DNA of 64,000 bases from Puia sp. (GCA_031292515.1 JARLGZ010000081.1:62001-126000); one strand, 5' to 3'; counted from the stretch's first letter, positions 1 to 9,239 are shown. A program made the numbers and translations. The notes: generated from the letters alone by a model not told the origin.

Positions 1-1
1 G

Positions 2-595
2 AGCACAGCAACCAGGATATTACCCTATACGCCGGTCTTCATAAAATTGCTGAAAGGCCCGGTGGAGTATGTCGAGAAATCCACCTGGGAGAGACTCCTG
101 CAACACAAAACCGAACTGGCGGGATTCGTCCGGCAACTAGGTCTCACCCTCATACTGGACGAACAGGATGGCTATGCCTACCTCAAACATACGCAGACGG
201 AAGAGGATACGGCCGATATCACCTGGATCCAACGCCGCTCCTATACCTACGAGGAGAGTATCCTGCTGATCCTGCTGCGCGAAATGATGTCCGAATTCGA
301 AGTGGGTGAATCTTCGGCCCGCGAACTGATAAAAAAACGAAGAGAGATAAAGGAATACGCGGAGCTGTTCTTCAAGGAGAATGCCAGCCGCATAAAATTC
401 CTCAGAGAGATAGACCGCCTCATCGACAGGGCGGAAGAAAACGGCTTTTTGCACCTCACCGACAACCACGATGTGCCGGACGAACAGAAGTTCCGCATCC
501 GGAAGATCATAAAGGCCAAAGTGGAAGGCGAAGTCCTCGAACAGTTTTATGAGCAGCTGAAAGAGTTTAAGAATAAAAAAGACAGTATCGATTAA
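2..595 (+). CDS. jetB: Wadjet subunit JetB (DUF4194), 5' end outside window
   Basis: DUF4194 protein, the kleisin-like (MukE/F-type) accessory subunit that bridges the SMC ATPase in Wadjet anti-plasmid complexes. The reading frame is open from base 2. The in-frame TTG at 47 is unlikely to be the start, because the residues before it (ILPYTPVFIKLL) look like the usual N-terminal helix, so the true start lies upstream. The charged, helix-rich protein with the pattern TWIQRRSYTYEESILLILLR fits the family. The next two genes are the SMC-like ATPase and the Toprim nuclease, the B-C-D order of Wadjet; JetA (DUF3375) is expected just left of the window. The family call rests mainly on this context. 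Confidence 0.85.
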   Translation, partial: STATRILPYTPVFIKLLKGPVEYVEKSTWERLLQHKTELAGFVRQLGLTLILDEQDGYAYLKHTQTEEDTADITWIQRRSYTYEESILLILLREMMSEFEVGESSARELIKKRREIKEYAELFFKENASRIKFLREIDRLIDRAEENGFLHLTDNHDVPDEQKFRIRKIIKAKVEGEVLEQFYEQLKEFKNKKDSID

Positions 596-619
596 TGGAA
601 TGGTCTTTCGCCTCCGGGG

Positions 620-700
620 CAAACCAGCCCAAAAGCAGATGAATGAATCGTGAGTAGTTCAATGAACCCGTTAGTAAGTAGTCAATGAACCCGTAAGAAA
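620..700 (+). repeat. Imperfect direct repeat between jetB and jetC
   Basis: Two imperfect copies of a 22-24 bp unit built around CAATGAACCCGT lie in the 108-bp gap before jetC, starting near 651 and 675. The copies carry TAG, TGA and TAA triplets. No Bacteroidota -7 element is obvious, so jetC is probably cotranscribed with jetB through this spacer. Confidence 0.5.
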
Positions 701-703
701 CAG

Positions 704-3700
704 ATGATGCAATTAGACGTTTTTAGCACAGACAGCCAGAAGAGCGGATTTCGCCTGCAATACATGGAAGTCCTCAACTGGGGAACTTTCGACCAGTATA
801 TCTATTCCATAAAGCCGGGCGGCGAGACAAGCCTTCTCACCGGTGCGAACGCCAGCGGCAAGACCACGTTCGTGGATGCCCTCCTGACCCTGATCGTACC
901 CGAAAAGAAATACCGCTTCTACAACCAGAGCAGCGGAAGCGAAAAGAAAGGGGACCGCACAGAAGACAGCTACGTGATGGGGGGCTATGGCACCATCAAC
1001 AGCGAAGCCACCGGCGCTACAAAGACCCTGTATCTCCGCGAAAGCAAAGAAGAGGCTTATAGCATCCTGCTCGCCGCCTTTGCCAACGAAGCGGACCAGG
1101 CCGTCAGCCTCTTCCAGGTCCGGTACTATAGCAACGGCGAGATGAAACGGATGTTTGGCATCGCGCACAAGATGCTGCGGATCGAAGACGATTTCAAACC
1201 CTTCGACCTGGGAGGCAATTGGAAAAAACGACTGGACCAGCAATATAACAAGGGCAGCCGAAAGCAGGTAGAGTGGTTTGACGGCCCCGGAAAATATGCC
1301 CAGAGACTGGTGGAAGCCCTCGGCATGCAGAGCATGCAGGCCCTGCACCTCTTCAACCAGACCGTCGGTATAAAAGTCCTGGGAAACCTGGATGACTTCA
1401 TCCGCACCCATATGCTCGAACCCCGGAATATGGAAGAGCAATTCCAGGAACTGAAAAAACATCTCGCCACCCTCCTCGACGCCCAGCGAAACATAGAAAA
1501 GGCAGAGGAGCAGATCCGCCTGCTGCAGCCGATACAGGAACATCATCAAAAGTTTACCGCCTTACAACAGGAGCTTCAGCAAGCCGGCAAACGCCTGCAC
1601 ATCTCCACGATCTGGAACAGCTATACCCGGAACCAGCTCCTGGACCAGGCCCTCGAAACAGGTAAGGGCTCGCTGAAAGAGGCGTCCCGGAAGATAGTAG
1701 ACAACAGGCGCGCGATAGACGAATGGATCGAGAAGGAACGCGTGCTCCAGAACCAGATAGAACAAAACAAGGCCGGCCAGCGGATGAAACAGCTGGAGAA
1801 AGAGATAACGACGTTGCAGGATCGAAAGCAAACGGCTGACAGCCAGCTGGCTCATTTCAAAGAATGGTGCGAGACCCTGAAGATAGAAGAGAATAACTTC
1901 AGCGAAGAAGCCGCCTACAACCGGGCCGTAAAAGAGACAGGACGGATAAGCCACCGCCTGGAGCACGAACAATTGCTGAATAACGAGGACGAGTTTGAAT
2001 CCCGCAACATCAGGATCAATTCCGAAAAAGACAGAACCTCGGTGGAAGAAGAGCTGAATATCCTGCTGCAAGGCAGGAACAATATCCCCGGATCCCTGAT
2101 ACAACTGCGCAAGGATCTTTGCGCAGCCTTAAAAATCGACACCGGCGACCTGCCCTATGCCGGCGAATTGATGCAGGTGAGAACCGACGAACTTCATTGG
2201 CAGCCGAGCCTGGAGAAACTGCTCCACTCTTTTTCCCAGCACCTGCTGGTACCGGACAAACATTATAAAAAGGTGACCCGTTATGTGAATACCACCAACC
2301 TTCGCAACCGCCTCACCTATTATCATATCGGGGATCTCGCGCTGACCCTCCACCCCGAAGAAGATACGGTCTGCGACAAACTGGAGTTCCATTCCGACCA
2401 CCCACTGGCGGACTGGGTAAAACAACAGGTCATCCAGCAGTATGGCTATAGTTGCCTGGATGACGAAAAAATCCTGGACCGCTATGACAAGGCGATTACC
2501 CTGACCGGTCTGATCAAAAGAGGCAACCGTCACGAAAAGGACGACCGCCAGCATATAAACGATCCGAGCCGCTATGTGATGGGCTGGAACAACGAACGAA
2601 AAAAAGAAGCCCTGATCAACAGACGGAATCTGTTGAATGAAGCCATCGAAAAGGCCACCGAAACCCTTACCCGCTGCAAACGGAAGAGCGAACGCCTGCA
2701 GGGCCAGTTCTACGCCCTGCAACGGATAAAGGAGCATCCCGGTTTCGCCGCCATCGATACCCACAGCCTGCTCCGCCAGCTCCGCAAGGCGGAGGACCAG
2801 GTCAGCGCCTTGCAAAAAGAAGACAAGGAATTCAACGCCCTCCGGGAACAACTGCTGGATATCCAGCAACAGCGGGCGGCGCAGGAAGCGCAGCAGGAGA
2901 AGCTATTCCGCGAGAAGACCTTACTGGAAAATGCGATCGAAGGCTGGGAAGCGCAGCAAGGGAGCCTACAAGAGCTGCTGCAACATATCACGGCCGACGA
3001 CAAGGACGAACTGCTCCGATTCCAGCAGCAGGAGGCCGTTGAGCTGTCCGCCGTCACACTCGACACGATCGACGGCATTTATCGCTCCTTTCGCGGGAAG
3101 ACCGAAGAGAATATCGCTCGCCTGCAGGAAGGCATCCACAGAGAAGAGACGCAACTCGACCGCTGTATAAACCGGGTCAAGAATCCCAGCGCAGACATGG
3201 TCCTGCGTTTTCCGGACTGGCCCGGCGATGTCCAGGAATTCTCGGACGACGCCGCCCACGCCGAAGAATACCGGGAGTGGCTGGACAAGCTGAGCACCGA
3301 AAACCTACCCCGCTATCGCAAAGATTTCGAGAACTATATCAACGTCACCATCACCTACAAGATCGGCGGTCTCAACGAGGAGATGGAAAAATGGGAACGC
3401 GAGATACGCGGTCACGTCGACAAGCTGAATAAATCCCTGGGCGGCATCAACTTCAACCGCCTCCCGGATACCTATATCCAGCTCGGCGCGCGCCAGGTAG
3501 CGGACAGCACGATCAAAGAATTCCGGGCGCGCCTCCTGGAGGCATTGCCACAGGCCGCCAACTGGCAACAGAGTAGCTTCGAGGAGAAGGCGCTGCATTT
3601 CAGACAACAGGTACAGCCGCTCATCAGCAGCCTCGACGAGAGCGAGGCATACCGCAGCCGGGTCATGGACGTCCGCAACTGGTTCGAATTCTGGGCCGAC

Positions 3701-4105
3701 GAAAGATACCGGAATACGAACGAGCTGAAAAAGACCTATCGCCAGATGGGACAACTCTCCGGCGGAGAAAAAGCCCAGCTCACCTATACCATCCTCTGCA
3801 GCGCCATCGCCTACCAGTTCGGCATCACGCGCGAAGGCAAGAACAGCAAGAGCCTCCGCTTCATCGCGGTGGACGAGAGCTTCAGCAACCAGGATGAGGA
3901 AAAAGCCACTTACCTGATGGAACTCTGTAAGCAACTGCATCTCCAATTACTGGTCGTGACGCCCAGCGACAAGATACAGGTCGTCCAGGACTTTATCGCC
4001 TATGTACACCTGGCGCAAAGGGTGGACAACCGGCACAGCGTCCTGTATAATATGACCATCAAGGAATTGCAGGAAAAAATGAAGAAAGCGGAACTTGTCT
4101 CATGA
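704..4105 (+). CDS. jetC: Wadjet SMC-like ATPase JetC
   Basis: A 1133-residue SMC/MukB-like ATPase, the DNA loop-extruding motor of Wadjet, which recognises closed circular plasmid DNA. The Walker A motif GANASGKT is at residues 47-54, an ABC signature LSGGEKAQ at 1018-1025, and Walker B with catalytic acidic residues D1057/E1058 (IAVDESFSN). About 850 charged, coiled-coil residues lie between head halves, broken near 480-620 by a less regular hinge-like segment. The start has two adjacent ATGs at 704 and 707. The stop overlaps the start of jetD in ATGA, which indicates translational coupling. The family resemblance is strong and the jetBCD context settles the name. Confidence 0.93.
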   Translation: MMQLDVFSTDSQKSGFRLQYMEVLNWGTFDQYIYSIKPGGETSLLTGANASGKTTFVDALLTLIVPEKKYRFYNQSSGSEKKGDRTEDSYVMGGYGTINSEATGATKTLYLRESKEEAYSILLAAFANEADQAVSLFQVRYYSNGEMKRMFGIAHKMLRIEDDFKPFDLGGNWKKRLDQQYNKGSRKQVEWFDGPGKYAQRLVEALGMQSMQALHLFNQTVGIKVLGNLDDFIRTHMLEPRNMEEQFQELKKHLATLLDAQRNIEKAEEQIRLLQPIQEHHQKFTALQQELQQAGKRLHISTIWNSYTRNQLLDQALETGKGSLKEASRKIVDNRRAIDEWIEKERVLQNQIEQNKAGQRMKQLEKEITTLQDRKQTADSQLAHFKEWCETLKIEENNFSEEAAYNRAVKETGRISHRLEHEQLLNNEDEFESRNIRINSEKDRTSVEEELNILLQGRNNIPGSLIQLRKDLCAALKIDTGDLPYAGELMQVRTDELHWQPSLEKLLHSFSQHLLVPDKHYKKVTRYVNTTNLRNRLTYYHIGDLALTLHPEEDTVCDKLEFHSDHPLADWVKQQVIQQYGYSCLDDEKILDRYDKAITLTGLIKRGNRHEKDDRQHINDPSRYVMGWNNERKKEALINRRNLLNEAIEKATETLTRCKRKSERLQGQFYALQRIKEHPGFAAIDTHSLLRQLRKAEDQVSALQKEDKEFNALREQLLDIQQQRAAQEAQQEKLFREKTLLENAIEGWEAQQGSLQELLQHITADDKDELLRFQQQEAVELSAVTLDTIDGIYRSFRGKTEENIARLQEGIHREETQLDRCINRVKNPSADMVLRFPDWPGDVQEFSDDAAHAEEYREWLDKLSTENLPRYRKDFENYINVTITYKIGGLNEEMEKWEREIRGHVDKLNKSLGGINFNRLPDTYIQLGARQVADSTIKEFRARLLEALPQAANWQQSSFEEKALHFRQQVQPLISSLDESEAYRSRVMDVRNWFEFWADERYRNTNELKKTYRQMGQLSGGEKAQLTYTILCSAIAYQFGITREGKNSKSLRFIAVDESFSNQDEEKATYLMELCKQLHLQLLVVTPSDKIQVVQDFIAYVHLAQRVDNRHSVLYNMTIKELQEKMKKAELVS

Positions 4106-5346
4106 TCGAAGAAGCCTATATCGCCCAGTTGGAGAAGCAGTATAAACATTACCTGCGAGACATCATCGCGGGGAATCCTTTTGCGCCCATCCTCCTGCGC
4201 GGCGGCAAGAACCGGCCGCAGACCACCGTAGACCTGCACAAGCTGGTAGCCCTTTTTCAAAAGCATGACAAAAGTATCCACCCGCGTGGCTGGCATATCG
4301 AGTGGGAGGACTGGGCCAGCAAAAAACTGGGCGTTCAGCGATGGCCGTCCCTCGTAAGGGTAGACACCGAAGAAGACTATCTCTTCCTGCTCGACAGAGA
4401 AACCCTCAGCCTCCGATTCAAACGGCAACTCGACCAGTTGGTATCCTGGAGAGCAGGCATCCGGGACTTCCTCTTTCACAGACCGGAATGGGTCCTGGAC
4501 CTCGAAGAATCCTGGCCGGGGATACAAGCCGTCGTCGACTACCTCCTGCAACACGATGTGAGCGGTCACTACCTCCGGAGCCTGCCCGTCCCCGTCCATA
4601 CCAAATTCATCCAGCAATACAAAACACGCATACTCGCCCTGCTGCAATACCTCAACTCCGAACGCTTCAACCCACATCGATCCGGGCAGGATTCAGAACA
4701 GGACCAATCAGGCCAGAACCAATCAAAGCAGAACCAATCAAAGCAGGATCAATCCGGTCAGAACCATGTGGTCCCGCCGGGAACAGACCTGGAAGAAATC
4801 CTGGGCCTGAAACGAAAACCCTATCTCTTCACCCTCCGCTGGCTGGATGCCGCGCTCGGAGAAAAGTACTGCGCGGGCATGGAAGTATTCGGCTTGCCGA
4901 AAGAATACCTCGCTACGGTACAGTGGCCGCTCAGGCAGGTCATCTTCGTCGAAAACGAGACCAACCTCTATTTGCTTCCACGAATACCCGGCACATTGGC
5001 CCTGTTCAGCGCAGGGAAAGCCTTGTATTTGCTCGGGGAGATCCCCTTGCTTGCAAATTCCGTCATATACTATTGGGGCGATCTCGACGAAGAAGGCTTT
5101 ATTATGCTGAACGATATCCGCAACCTGTACAGCCATGTAAAAAGTATCTTTATGGACATCGAAACCGTCTCCGCCCATGAGACCGAACCGGGAAGCCAAT
5201 CGCCCTATAAAAGATCCCATCTGCCCCTCCTCTCCCCATCCGAACAACTCGCCTTTGAACACATGCGCCGCCAGAGCGGCCGGATCGAGCAGGAGAAACT
5301 CCGGCAGGCCTGGATCGCGGAAAAACTAAAGGATCTGCTCACATAG
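4102..5346 (+). CDS. jetD: Wadjet Toprim nuclease JetD (DUF3322-DUF2220)
   Basis: A 414-residue DUF3322/DUF2220 protein, the nuclease subunit that cleaves DNA stalled by the JetABC motor. The N-terminal DUF3322 part spans roughly residues 1-190. The C-terminal DUF2220 Toprim-like domain carries E284/E286 (VENETNLY) and the D327-x-D329 motif (WGDLDEEG), the expected metal-binding residues. Between them is a Gln/Ser/Asn-rich linker (about residues 193-222) made of a five-residue repeat. It overlaps jetC by four bases. The catalytic residues are intact, so the visible part of the system looks functional. Confidence 0.92.
   Translation: MIEEAYIAQLEKQYKHYLRDIIAGNPFAPILLRGGKNRPQTTVDLHKLVALFQKHDKSIHPRGWHIEWEDWASKKLGVQRWPSLVRVDTEEDYLFLLDRETLSLRFKRQLDQLVSWRAGIRDFLFHRPEWVLDLEESWPGIQAVVDYLLQHDVSGHYLRSLPVPVHTKFIQQYKTRILALLQYLNSERFNPHRSGQDSEQDQSGQNQSKQNQSKQDQSGQNHVVPPGTDLEEILGLKRKPYLFTLRWLDAALGEKYCAGMEVFGLPKEYLATVQWPLRQVIFVENETNLYLLPRIPGTLALFSAGKALYLLGEIPLLANSVIYYWGDLDEEGFIMLNDIRNLYSHVKSIFMDIETVSAHETEPGSQSPYKRSHLPLLSPSEQLAFEHMRRQSGRIEQEKLRQAWIAEKLKDLLT
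4702..4761 (+). repeat. In-frame 15-bp repeats coding the JetD linker
   Basis: Four consecutive 15-bp units (4702, 4717, 4732, 4747) encode the pentapeptide (D/N)QSxQ. Units two and three are identical (AACCAATCAAAGCAG). The repeat lengthens the hydrophilic linker between the two JetD domains and is probably variable in copy number. Confidence 0.85.
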
Positions 5347-5393
5347 CAAGACCCCGCTCGCCCGGTTACCCGGCAACAGATGAATTCTATCTT

Positions 5394-5427
5394 TTTGCTA
5401 TTTTCTATCGGAAATATTATATATTTC
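5394..5427 (+). promoter_or_regulatory. Candidate promoter of the DUF2235 gene
   Basis: A TTTG at 5394-5397 and TATATTTC at 5420-5427 match the Bacteroidota -33/-7 consensus with one mismatch and a 22-bp spacer. The -7 element lies 16 bases before the ATG at 5443, so the earlier in-frame ATG at 5380 would be upstream of transcription. Confidence 0.5.
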
Positions 5428-5442
5428 AGTAATAAACCTTCC

Positions 5443-6471
5443 ATGAAACGGCTAATCACGTGCAGCGATGGCACCTGGGATCGTCCGGGTAACATAGACA
5501 GGGGCCTCCCTGTCCAAAGCAATGTCCAATTGATTTATAACTGTATCTGCGGGAACGGCAACGGCGTCAAACAATTAAAAGCCTATGACACAGGCGTCGG
5601 CAGCAGCACCTTCAGTATCCGCGACCAATTACTGGGAGGTGCGACCGGTCTGGGCATTGACAAAAAGATCAAAGACATCTATACTTTCTTTGTCATGAAC
5701 TACCAGCCGGGAGATGAAATCTATCTTTTCGGCTTCAGCCGGGGCGCCTATACGGCGAGAAGCCTGGCAGGCTTCATCCGGAACTGCGGCATCTTAAAAC
5801 CGGCCTATCTGTCTTTCATCGACCGGGCCTATGAGCTGTACCGTGACCGCAACGACTACACCAGCCCGGATTCCGACCTGATGGTTTCATTCAAAGCCAA
5901 TTATTGCGTGGAGCCCGTTACACGAATCAAATTTATCGGCGTCTGGGATACGGTCGGCAGCCTGGGCATCCCGCTTCCCGCCTTCCGGTTTTACAATATG
6001 GAGCGATACAAATTCCACGATGAGACCCTCAGCAGCACGGTGGATTTCGCCTATCATGCCCTCGCCGTGGACGAACGGAGGGCACTCTTCAAACCTACCC
6101 TTTGGCAGGAGAGCACCAATACAAAGCTCGGCACTACCCAGATCATGGAACAGAGATGGTTTCCGGGTGTCCATTGCAATATCGGCGGCGGATATACCGA
6201 TCGGGGTCTCAGCGACACCACACTGGCCTGGATGATCGAAAAGGCAAAGGGTATCGGTTTATATTTTGACCCGGCCGAAACGGCAACGATCCATCCCGAT
6301 TACAAAGGAGAACTGCGCGATTCCTTCACCCCGCTTTATTGGCTCTCCGGCCGGATCTGGCGGGATGTCATGAAACGAACCGATACGCACGAACAGATTG
6401 ATGAGTCGGTCTACGCGAGGCATCTTGCGATTCCAGCCTACACGCCAAAAAATATAAGATTCCCTAAATAG
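5443..6471 (+). CDS. DUF2235 alpha/beta hydrolase
   Basis: DUF2235 protein of about 342 residues, related to the T6SS Tle1 phospholipase group and to many stand-alone proteins of unknown substrate. It starts with the family signature MKRLITCSDGTWD and has the nucleophile elbow GFSRG (S99) followed by AYTARSLAGFIR. The conserved segment FIGVWDTVGSLGIP lies near residue 165, and a candidate catalytic His is in the HCNIGGGY segment. The start at 5443 is chosen over 5380 because the family begins at MKRL and a promoter lies between the two. No signal peptide is visible, so it is probably cytoplasmic. It follows the Wadjet operon on the same strand but has its own promoter; a role in defence is only a guess. 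Confidence 0.8.
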   Translation: MKRLITCSDGTWDRPGNIDRGLPVQSNVQLIYNCICGNGNGVKQLKAYDTGVGSSTFSIRDQLLGGATGLGIDKKIKDIYTFFVMNYQPGDEIYLFGFSRGAYTARSLAGFIRNCGILKPAYLSFIDRAYELYRDRNDYTSPDSDLMVSFKANYCVEPVTRIKFIGVWDTVGSLGIPLPAFRFYNMERYKFHDETLSSTVDFAYHALAVDERRALFKPTLWQESTNTKLGTTQIMEQRWFPGVHCNIGGGYTDRGLSDTTLAWMIEKAKGIGLYFDPAETATIHPDYKGELRDSFTPLYWLSGRIWRDVMKRTDTHEQIDESVYARHLAIPAYTPKNIRFPK

Positions 6472-6530
6472 CTCACCGAAGTCCTGGTTTTCCAACCCGA
6501 CAATGAGGGTTCGCTTTTATCCGGTGGCAC

Positions 6531-7235
6531 TCAACGCTGCAGTTTCACCTCTTCCCGGATCACGGGTTCGGCTATCTTCTCCATCACCTGGTAGCCCAGC
6601 TTGTTTGGATGGACGCCATCGCTGGAGTACTCCGCTTTCATCCCCTTTCTCTCATCGACCATCGCCGGGTAGTAGTCCAGGTAGGCCCACCGGTTTTTGT
6701 GAGCGTATTCCCTGATCCAGGCATTAAGAGCAATGATCTTTTCGGCGGGAAAGGAACCGGGGTTCCAGGGAAAATCATAAGCCGGCAGCACCGAAGACAG
6801 AATGACCTTGATCTTGTTGGCTTTCGCAAGTTCGGCCATAGACATGATATTATCCTCGATCATTTCCAGCGTGGAGGGGCCGGTGTTGCCCGCGATATCG
6901 TTGATGCCGCAGAGCATGACGACGGCTTTGGGCCGAAGGCTGATGACATCGGCCCGGAAACGGACCAGCATCTGCGGGGTGGTCTGACCGCTGATCCCGC
7001 GATCGATAAAATGGTTGTTTGCAAAAAACTCCGGAGAAAACCGGATCCACGAATCCGTGATCGAATTGCCCATGAAGACGACCCGGTCACCCCTGTTGAC
7101 CGTGCCATTCAGGCTGTCGTTCTCCGCGTGGTACCGGGCGAAATTGGGCCAGTCCTGTGTTTTCTGTGCCCGGGACGGATAACCGACCGCGATCAGGGCG
7201 ATACAGCAAATAAAGGCAAACCGAAGGGTGTGCAT
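6531..7235 (-). CDS. Secreted SGNH/GDSL hydrolase
   Basis: A 234-residue SGNH esterase/lipase-type hydrolase with a signal peptide (about residues 1-23). All four family blocks are visible: GNSITDS with nucleophile S58, GISGQ at 80-84, GIND at 110-113, and DGVHPN with D206/H209. In Bacteroidota such proteins often deacetylate polysaccharides; the substrate here is unknown. It is convergent with the DUF2235 gene and followed, on the same strand upstream, by a small lipoprotein gene. Confidence 0.88.
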   Translation of the reverse strand: MHTLRFAFICCIALIAVGYPSRAQKTQDWPNFARYHAENDSLNGTVNRGDRVVFMGNSITDSWIRFSPEFFANNHFIDRGISGQTTPQMLVRFRADVISLRPKAVVMLCGINDIAGNTGPSTLEMIEDNIMSMAELAKANKIKVILSSVLPAYDFPWNPGSFPAEKIIALNAWIREYAHKNRWAYLDYYPAMVDERKGMKAEYSSDGVHPNKLGYQVMEKIAEPVIREEVKLQR

Positions 7236-7277
7236 ATGGCTATTTTTCGATGTTGAGATCTAAAATACGAAATAAAT

Positions 7278-7748
7278 CTATTTGACATTTTTCACGATCG
7301 TATTGATGACTGGCTTAAAAGTCATCACCTTACCCGAAGACCCCTTCCCGGTCGACGGATATTTTTTGCCATTGCTCCGGTCATAAAAACAAAAATCCTG
7401 CGCACCAACCGAAGGTCTTCCAAATGTCATAGAATTGATTGTATAATAGGTATTGATGAGACTATATCGATAAAGGGAAACATCCGCATATTTTCCTTCC
7501 TTATCCATTATCGTCTTGTGGCTCACGCACTCAAAACGATAAGGATATTTCTCCCGCATATAGGCCAGCATCTTCTTATCTGCCTGTTTCATCGGATCAT
7601 TCGTCTCGATCAGCAAAATGGTGTTTTTGGCATCAAAATCCGCAGGTATCCAGTCCTTGCCATTTCCAAAAGTCATATTCCTGGCAATACAGCTGCTAAA
7701 AAGGTAAATAGAGAAGATAGAAAAGGTCAGAAGGGTTATTTTACGCAT
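7278..7748 (-). CDS. Hypothetical lipoprotein
   Basis: A 156-residue protein with a short hydrophobic N-terminus and a lipobox-like LFSSC at about residues 16-20, so a lipoprotein facing the periplasm or surface. No domain was recognised. The body is a mixed alpha/beta sequence with several Tyr residues and a Gly/Lys-rich stretch near the C-terminus. It is on the same strand as the SGNH hydrolase, about 40 bases away, and may be its upstream operon partner. Confidence 0.7.
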   Translation of the reverse strand: MRKITLLTFSIFSIYLFSSCIARNMTFGNGKDWIPADFDAKNTILLIETNDPMKQADKKMLAYMREKYPYRFECVSHKTIMDKEGKYADVSLYRYSLINTYYTINSMTFGRPSVGAQDFCFYDRSNGKKYPSTGKGSSGKVMTFKPVINTIVKNVK

Positions 7749-7904
7749 ATATACGGGGGTTTAGGTGTTCCGGCGATTTTTAGCATTGCAATATAACCCG
7801 TAAATAGTAACAAGCAAATATTGGCGCCGGGATTATTTTCGGCTATATCCCAACCTGAATTTACCCGATCTTTGCCCCAACAAACGGTGAGATACCCGTC
7901 AAGC

Positions 7905-8432
7905 ATGACACCTGCGCAAGCCATTTCGCTGATTGACAACAATTATATCCGAAGTCTGTCTCACCCCACCCGCTGGGCCGATCTCGGCTGTGGATCCGGT
8001 CTGTTCACCCGGGCCCTGGCGGATCTTTTGCAACCCAAAAGCACTATTTACGCCATTGACCGGGAACGATCCCTGAAAAAACAAACGACCCGCAATGAAA
8101 TCGAAATCCGTCCCCTGGAACTGGATTTCGTGAAAGACGAGCTCGATCTGCAAGGCCTCGACGGCTTCCTCATGGCCAACTCATTGCACTATGTAAAAGA
8201 TCAGCCAGGGCTGCTACGGAAACTCAAAGCCGCTTTGCTGCCTGCCCATGCTTTTTTGATCGTCGAATACGATATGGATCAGCCCATACCTGTATGGGTA
8301 CCCTACCCGGTGAGTTTCACGGCCTTGGAATCGCTTTTTCACGCGGCAGGCTATCAAACGATCGAAAAATTAGCAGAGACCCCCTCCCGCTTCGGGCGCG
8401 CGAACCTCTATTCAGCCTTGATCCTGATGTAA
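7905..8432 (+). CDS. Class I SAM-dependent methyltransferase
   Basis: A small (about 175-residue) class I methyltransferase with the SAM-binding motif I DLGCGSG at residues 26-32, an acidic motif II (IYAIDRE) and a post-motif region (DGFLMANSLHYV). The substrate is unknown. The start is set at 7905: TTACCCGATCTTTG (a near-consensus -7 element) lies just upstream, and residues encoded before it are not family-like. The gene is a little shorter than typical family members. Confidence 0.8.
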   Translation: MTPAQAISLIDNNYIRSLSHPTRWADLGCGSGLFTRALADLLQPKSTIYAIDRERSLKKQTTRNEIEIRPLELDFVKDELDLQGLDGFLMANSLHYVKDQPGLLRKLKAALLPAHAFLIVEYDMDQPIPVWVPYPVSFTALESLFHAAGYQTIEKLAETPSRFGRANLYSALILM

Positions 8433-8456
8433 CGGGCTCATGGGTTTTATTCCAAA

Positions 8457-8464
8457 TAATTTTG
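8457..8464 (+). promoter_or_regulatory. -7 promoter element TAATTTTG
   Basis: A perfect match to TAnnTTTG, 27 bases before the ATG at 8492. It supports that start over the in-frame ATG at 8294, which lies inside the methyltransferase gene. Confidence 0.6.
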
Positions 8465-8491
8465 TACTATTGTCTACATTTAACGAATATA

Positions 8492-9181
8492 ATGTCAAAG
8501 ACTAACCGAAAAACGCCCGTATATCCGACAGCCGTATATCTCTTTATGCTGTGTGCATTTACAAGCTGCCTGAATCCCAGAATGGTCAATAGATGGGTGG
8601 CCACCCATTATAACGGGCAAGTTCCTCCGCCAGCCGAAAAAAAGAACGAGTCGATCACCGTTGTCTCCACGCTACCTGTCATAGACGAAAAATTATCATC
8701 GACGAAGAAAGACGTAAGCCATCTGCTGCCGCTGATCGTCTATATTCAATATGACTACAAGAATATATGCACCTTAAACCCTCAAATCCCGGTAGGTAAT
8801 TTTACATCGACGGTGAGGACCTATTCAGGCAAAGGGTTAAAACAAAAGCTGAATGGCAACCATTTGGAGCTGACGATCGAACAGATGCCCAATGTGATGG
8901 TCGTAGACGACAAAGGGAAAATGTATTTATTACTCGTCGGCCTCGAATGGCTTAGCGTCGTCCCCAAGCCCCAGGACATGGTCGTATCCTATAGGTTGCT
9001 CAACCCTGCCAACGAGGAGATCAGGAAGGGAGTGATCACAATCCGGGACAAAAACCAGGGACTTTCGCTGGGCATGTTCCAGTCACTGAAGAAATTGTCC
9101 TGGCGGTATCTGGATCAATATGACGCGAACATCACGTCCATGAGCAGGAATTTCGTGGATCGGCTGACCGCCGAGCTATAA
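8492..9181 (+). CDS. Hypothetical lipoprotein
   Basis: About 229 residues, beginning MSKTNRK, with a hydrophobic segment and lipobox-like FTSC, so probably an outer-membrane lipoprotein. No family was recognised. The body is beta-rich with a conserved-looking segment LTIEQMPNVMVVDDKGKMY. The frame is open back to 8294 but the -7 element at 8457 fixes the start. It stands alone between the methyltransferase and the AraC regulator. Confidence 0.75.
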   Translation: MSKTNRKTPVYPTAVYLFMLCAFTSCLNPRMVNRWVATHYNGQVPPPAEKKNESITVVSTLPVIDEKLSSTKKDVSHLLPLIVYIQYDYKNICTLNPQIPVGNFTSTVRTYSGKGLKQKLNGNHLELTIEQMPNVMVVDDKGKMYLLLVGLEWLSVVPKPQDMVVSYRLLNPANEEIRKGVITIRDKNQGLSLGMFQSLKKLSWRYLDQYDANITSMSRNFVDRLTAEL

Positions 9182-9192
9182 CACCACCGCAG

Positions 9193-9235
9193 TATTACTT
9201 GATCACCACAATACTACTTGAATTTTATAACTTTG
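9193..9235 (+). promoter_or_regulatory. araC-type gene promoter and candidate operator
   Basis: TAACTTTG at 9228-9235 is a perfect -7 element only four bases before the ATG, so the mRNA would be almost leaderless. Two direct repeats, TATTACTTGAT (9193-9203) and TACTACTTGAA (9212-9222), lie 19 bp apart. TTGAATTTTATAAC (9218-9231) overlaps the -7 element and recurs with one mismatch upstream of the MFS gene. Confidence 0.5.
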
Positions 9236-9239
9236 CGGG

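Noticed and set aside
137-622. Long open frame antisense to jetB, and similar frames antisense to jetC and jetD
   Set aside because: Hydrophobic and repetitive composition typical of the complement of a charged helical gene; no promoter or family match.
4681-4770. Frameshift or assembly error in jetD
   Set aside because: The repeat unit is 15 bp and the frame continues into an intact Toprim domain.
6609-7256. 215-codon frame opposite the SGNH hydrolase
   Set aside because: The - strand frame has a signal peptide and all SGNH motifs, so this is its shadow.
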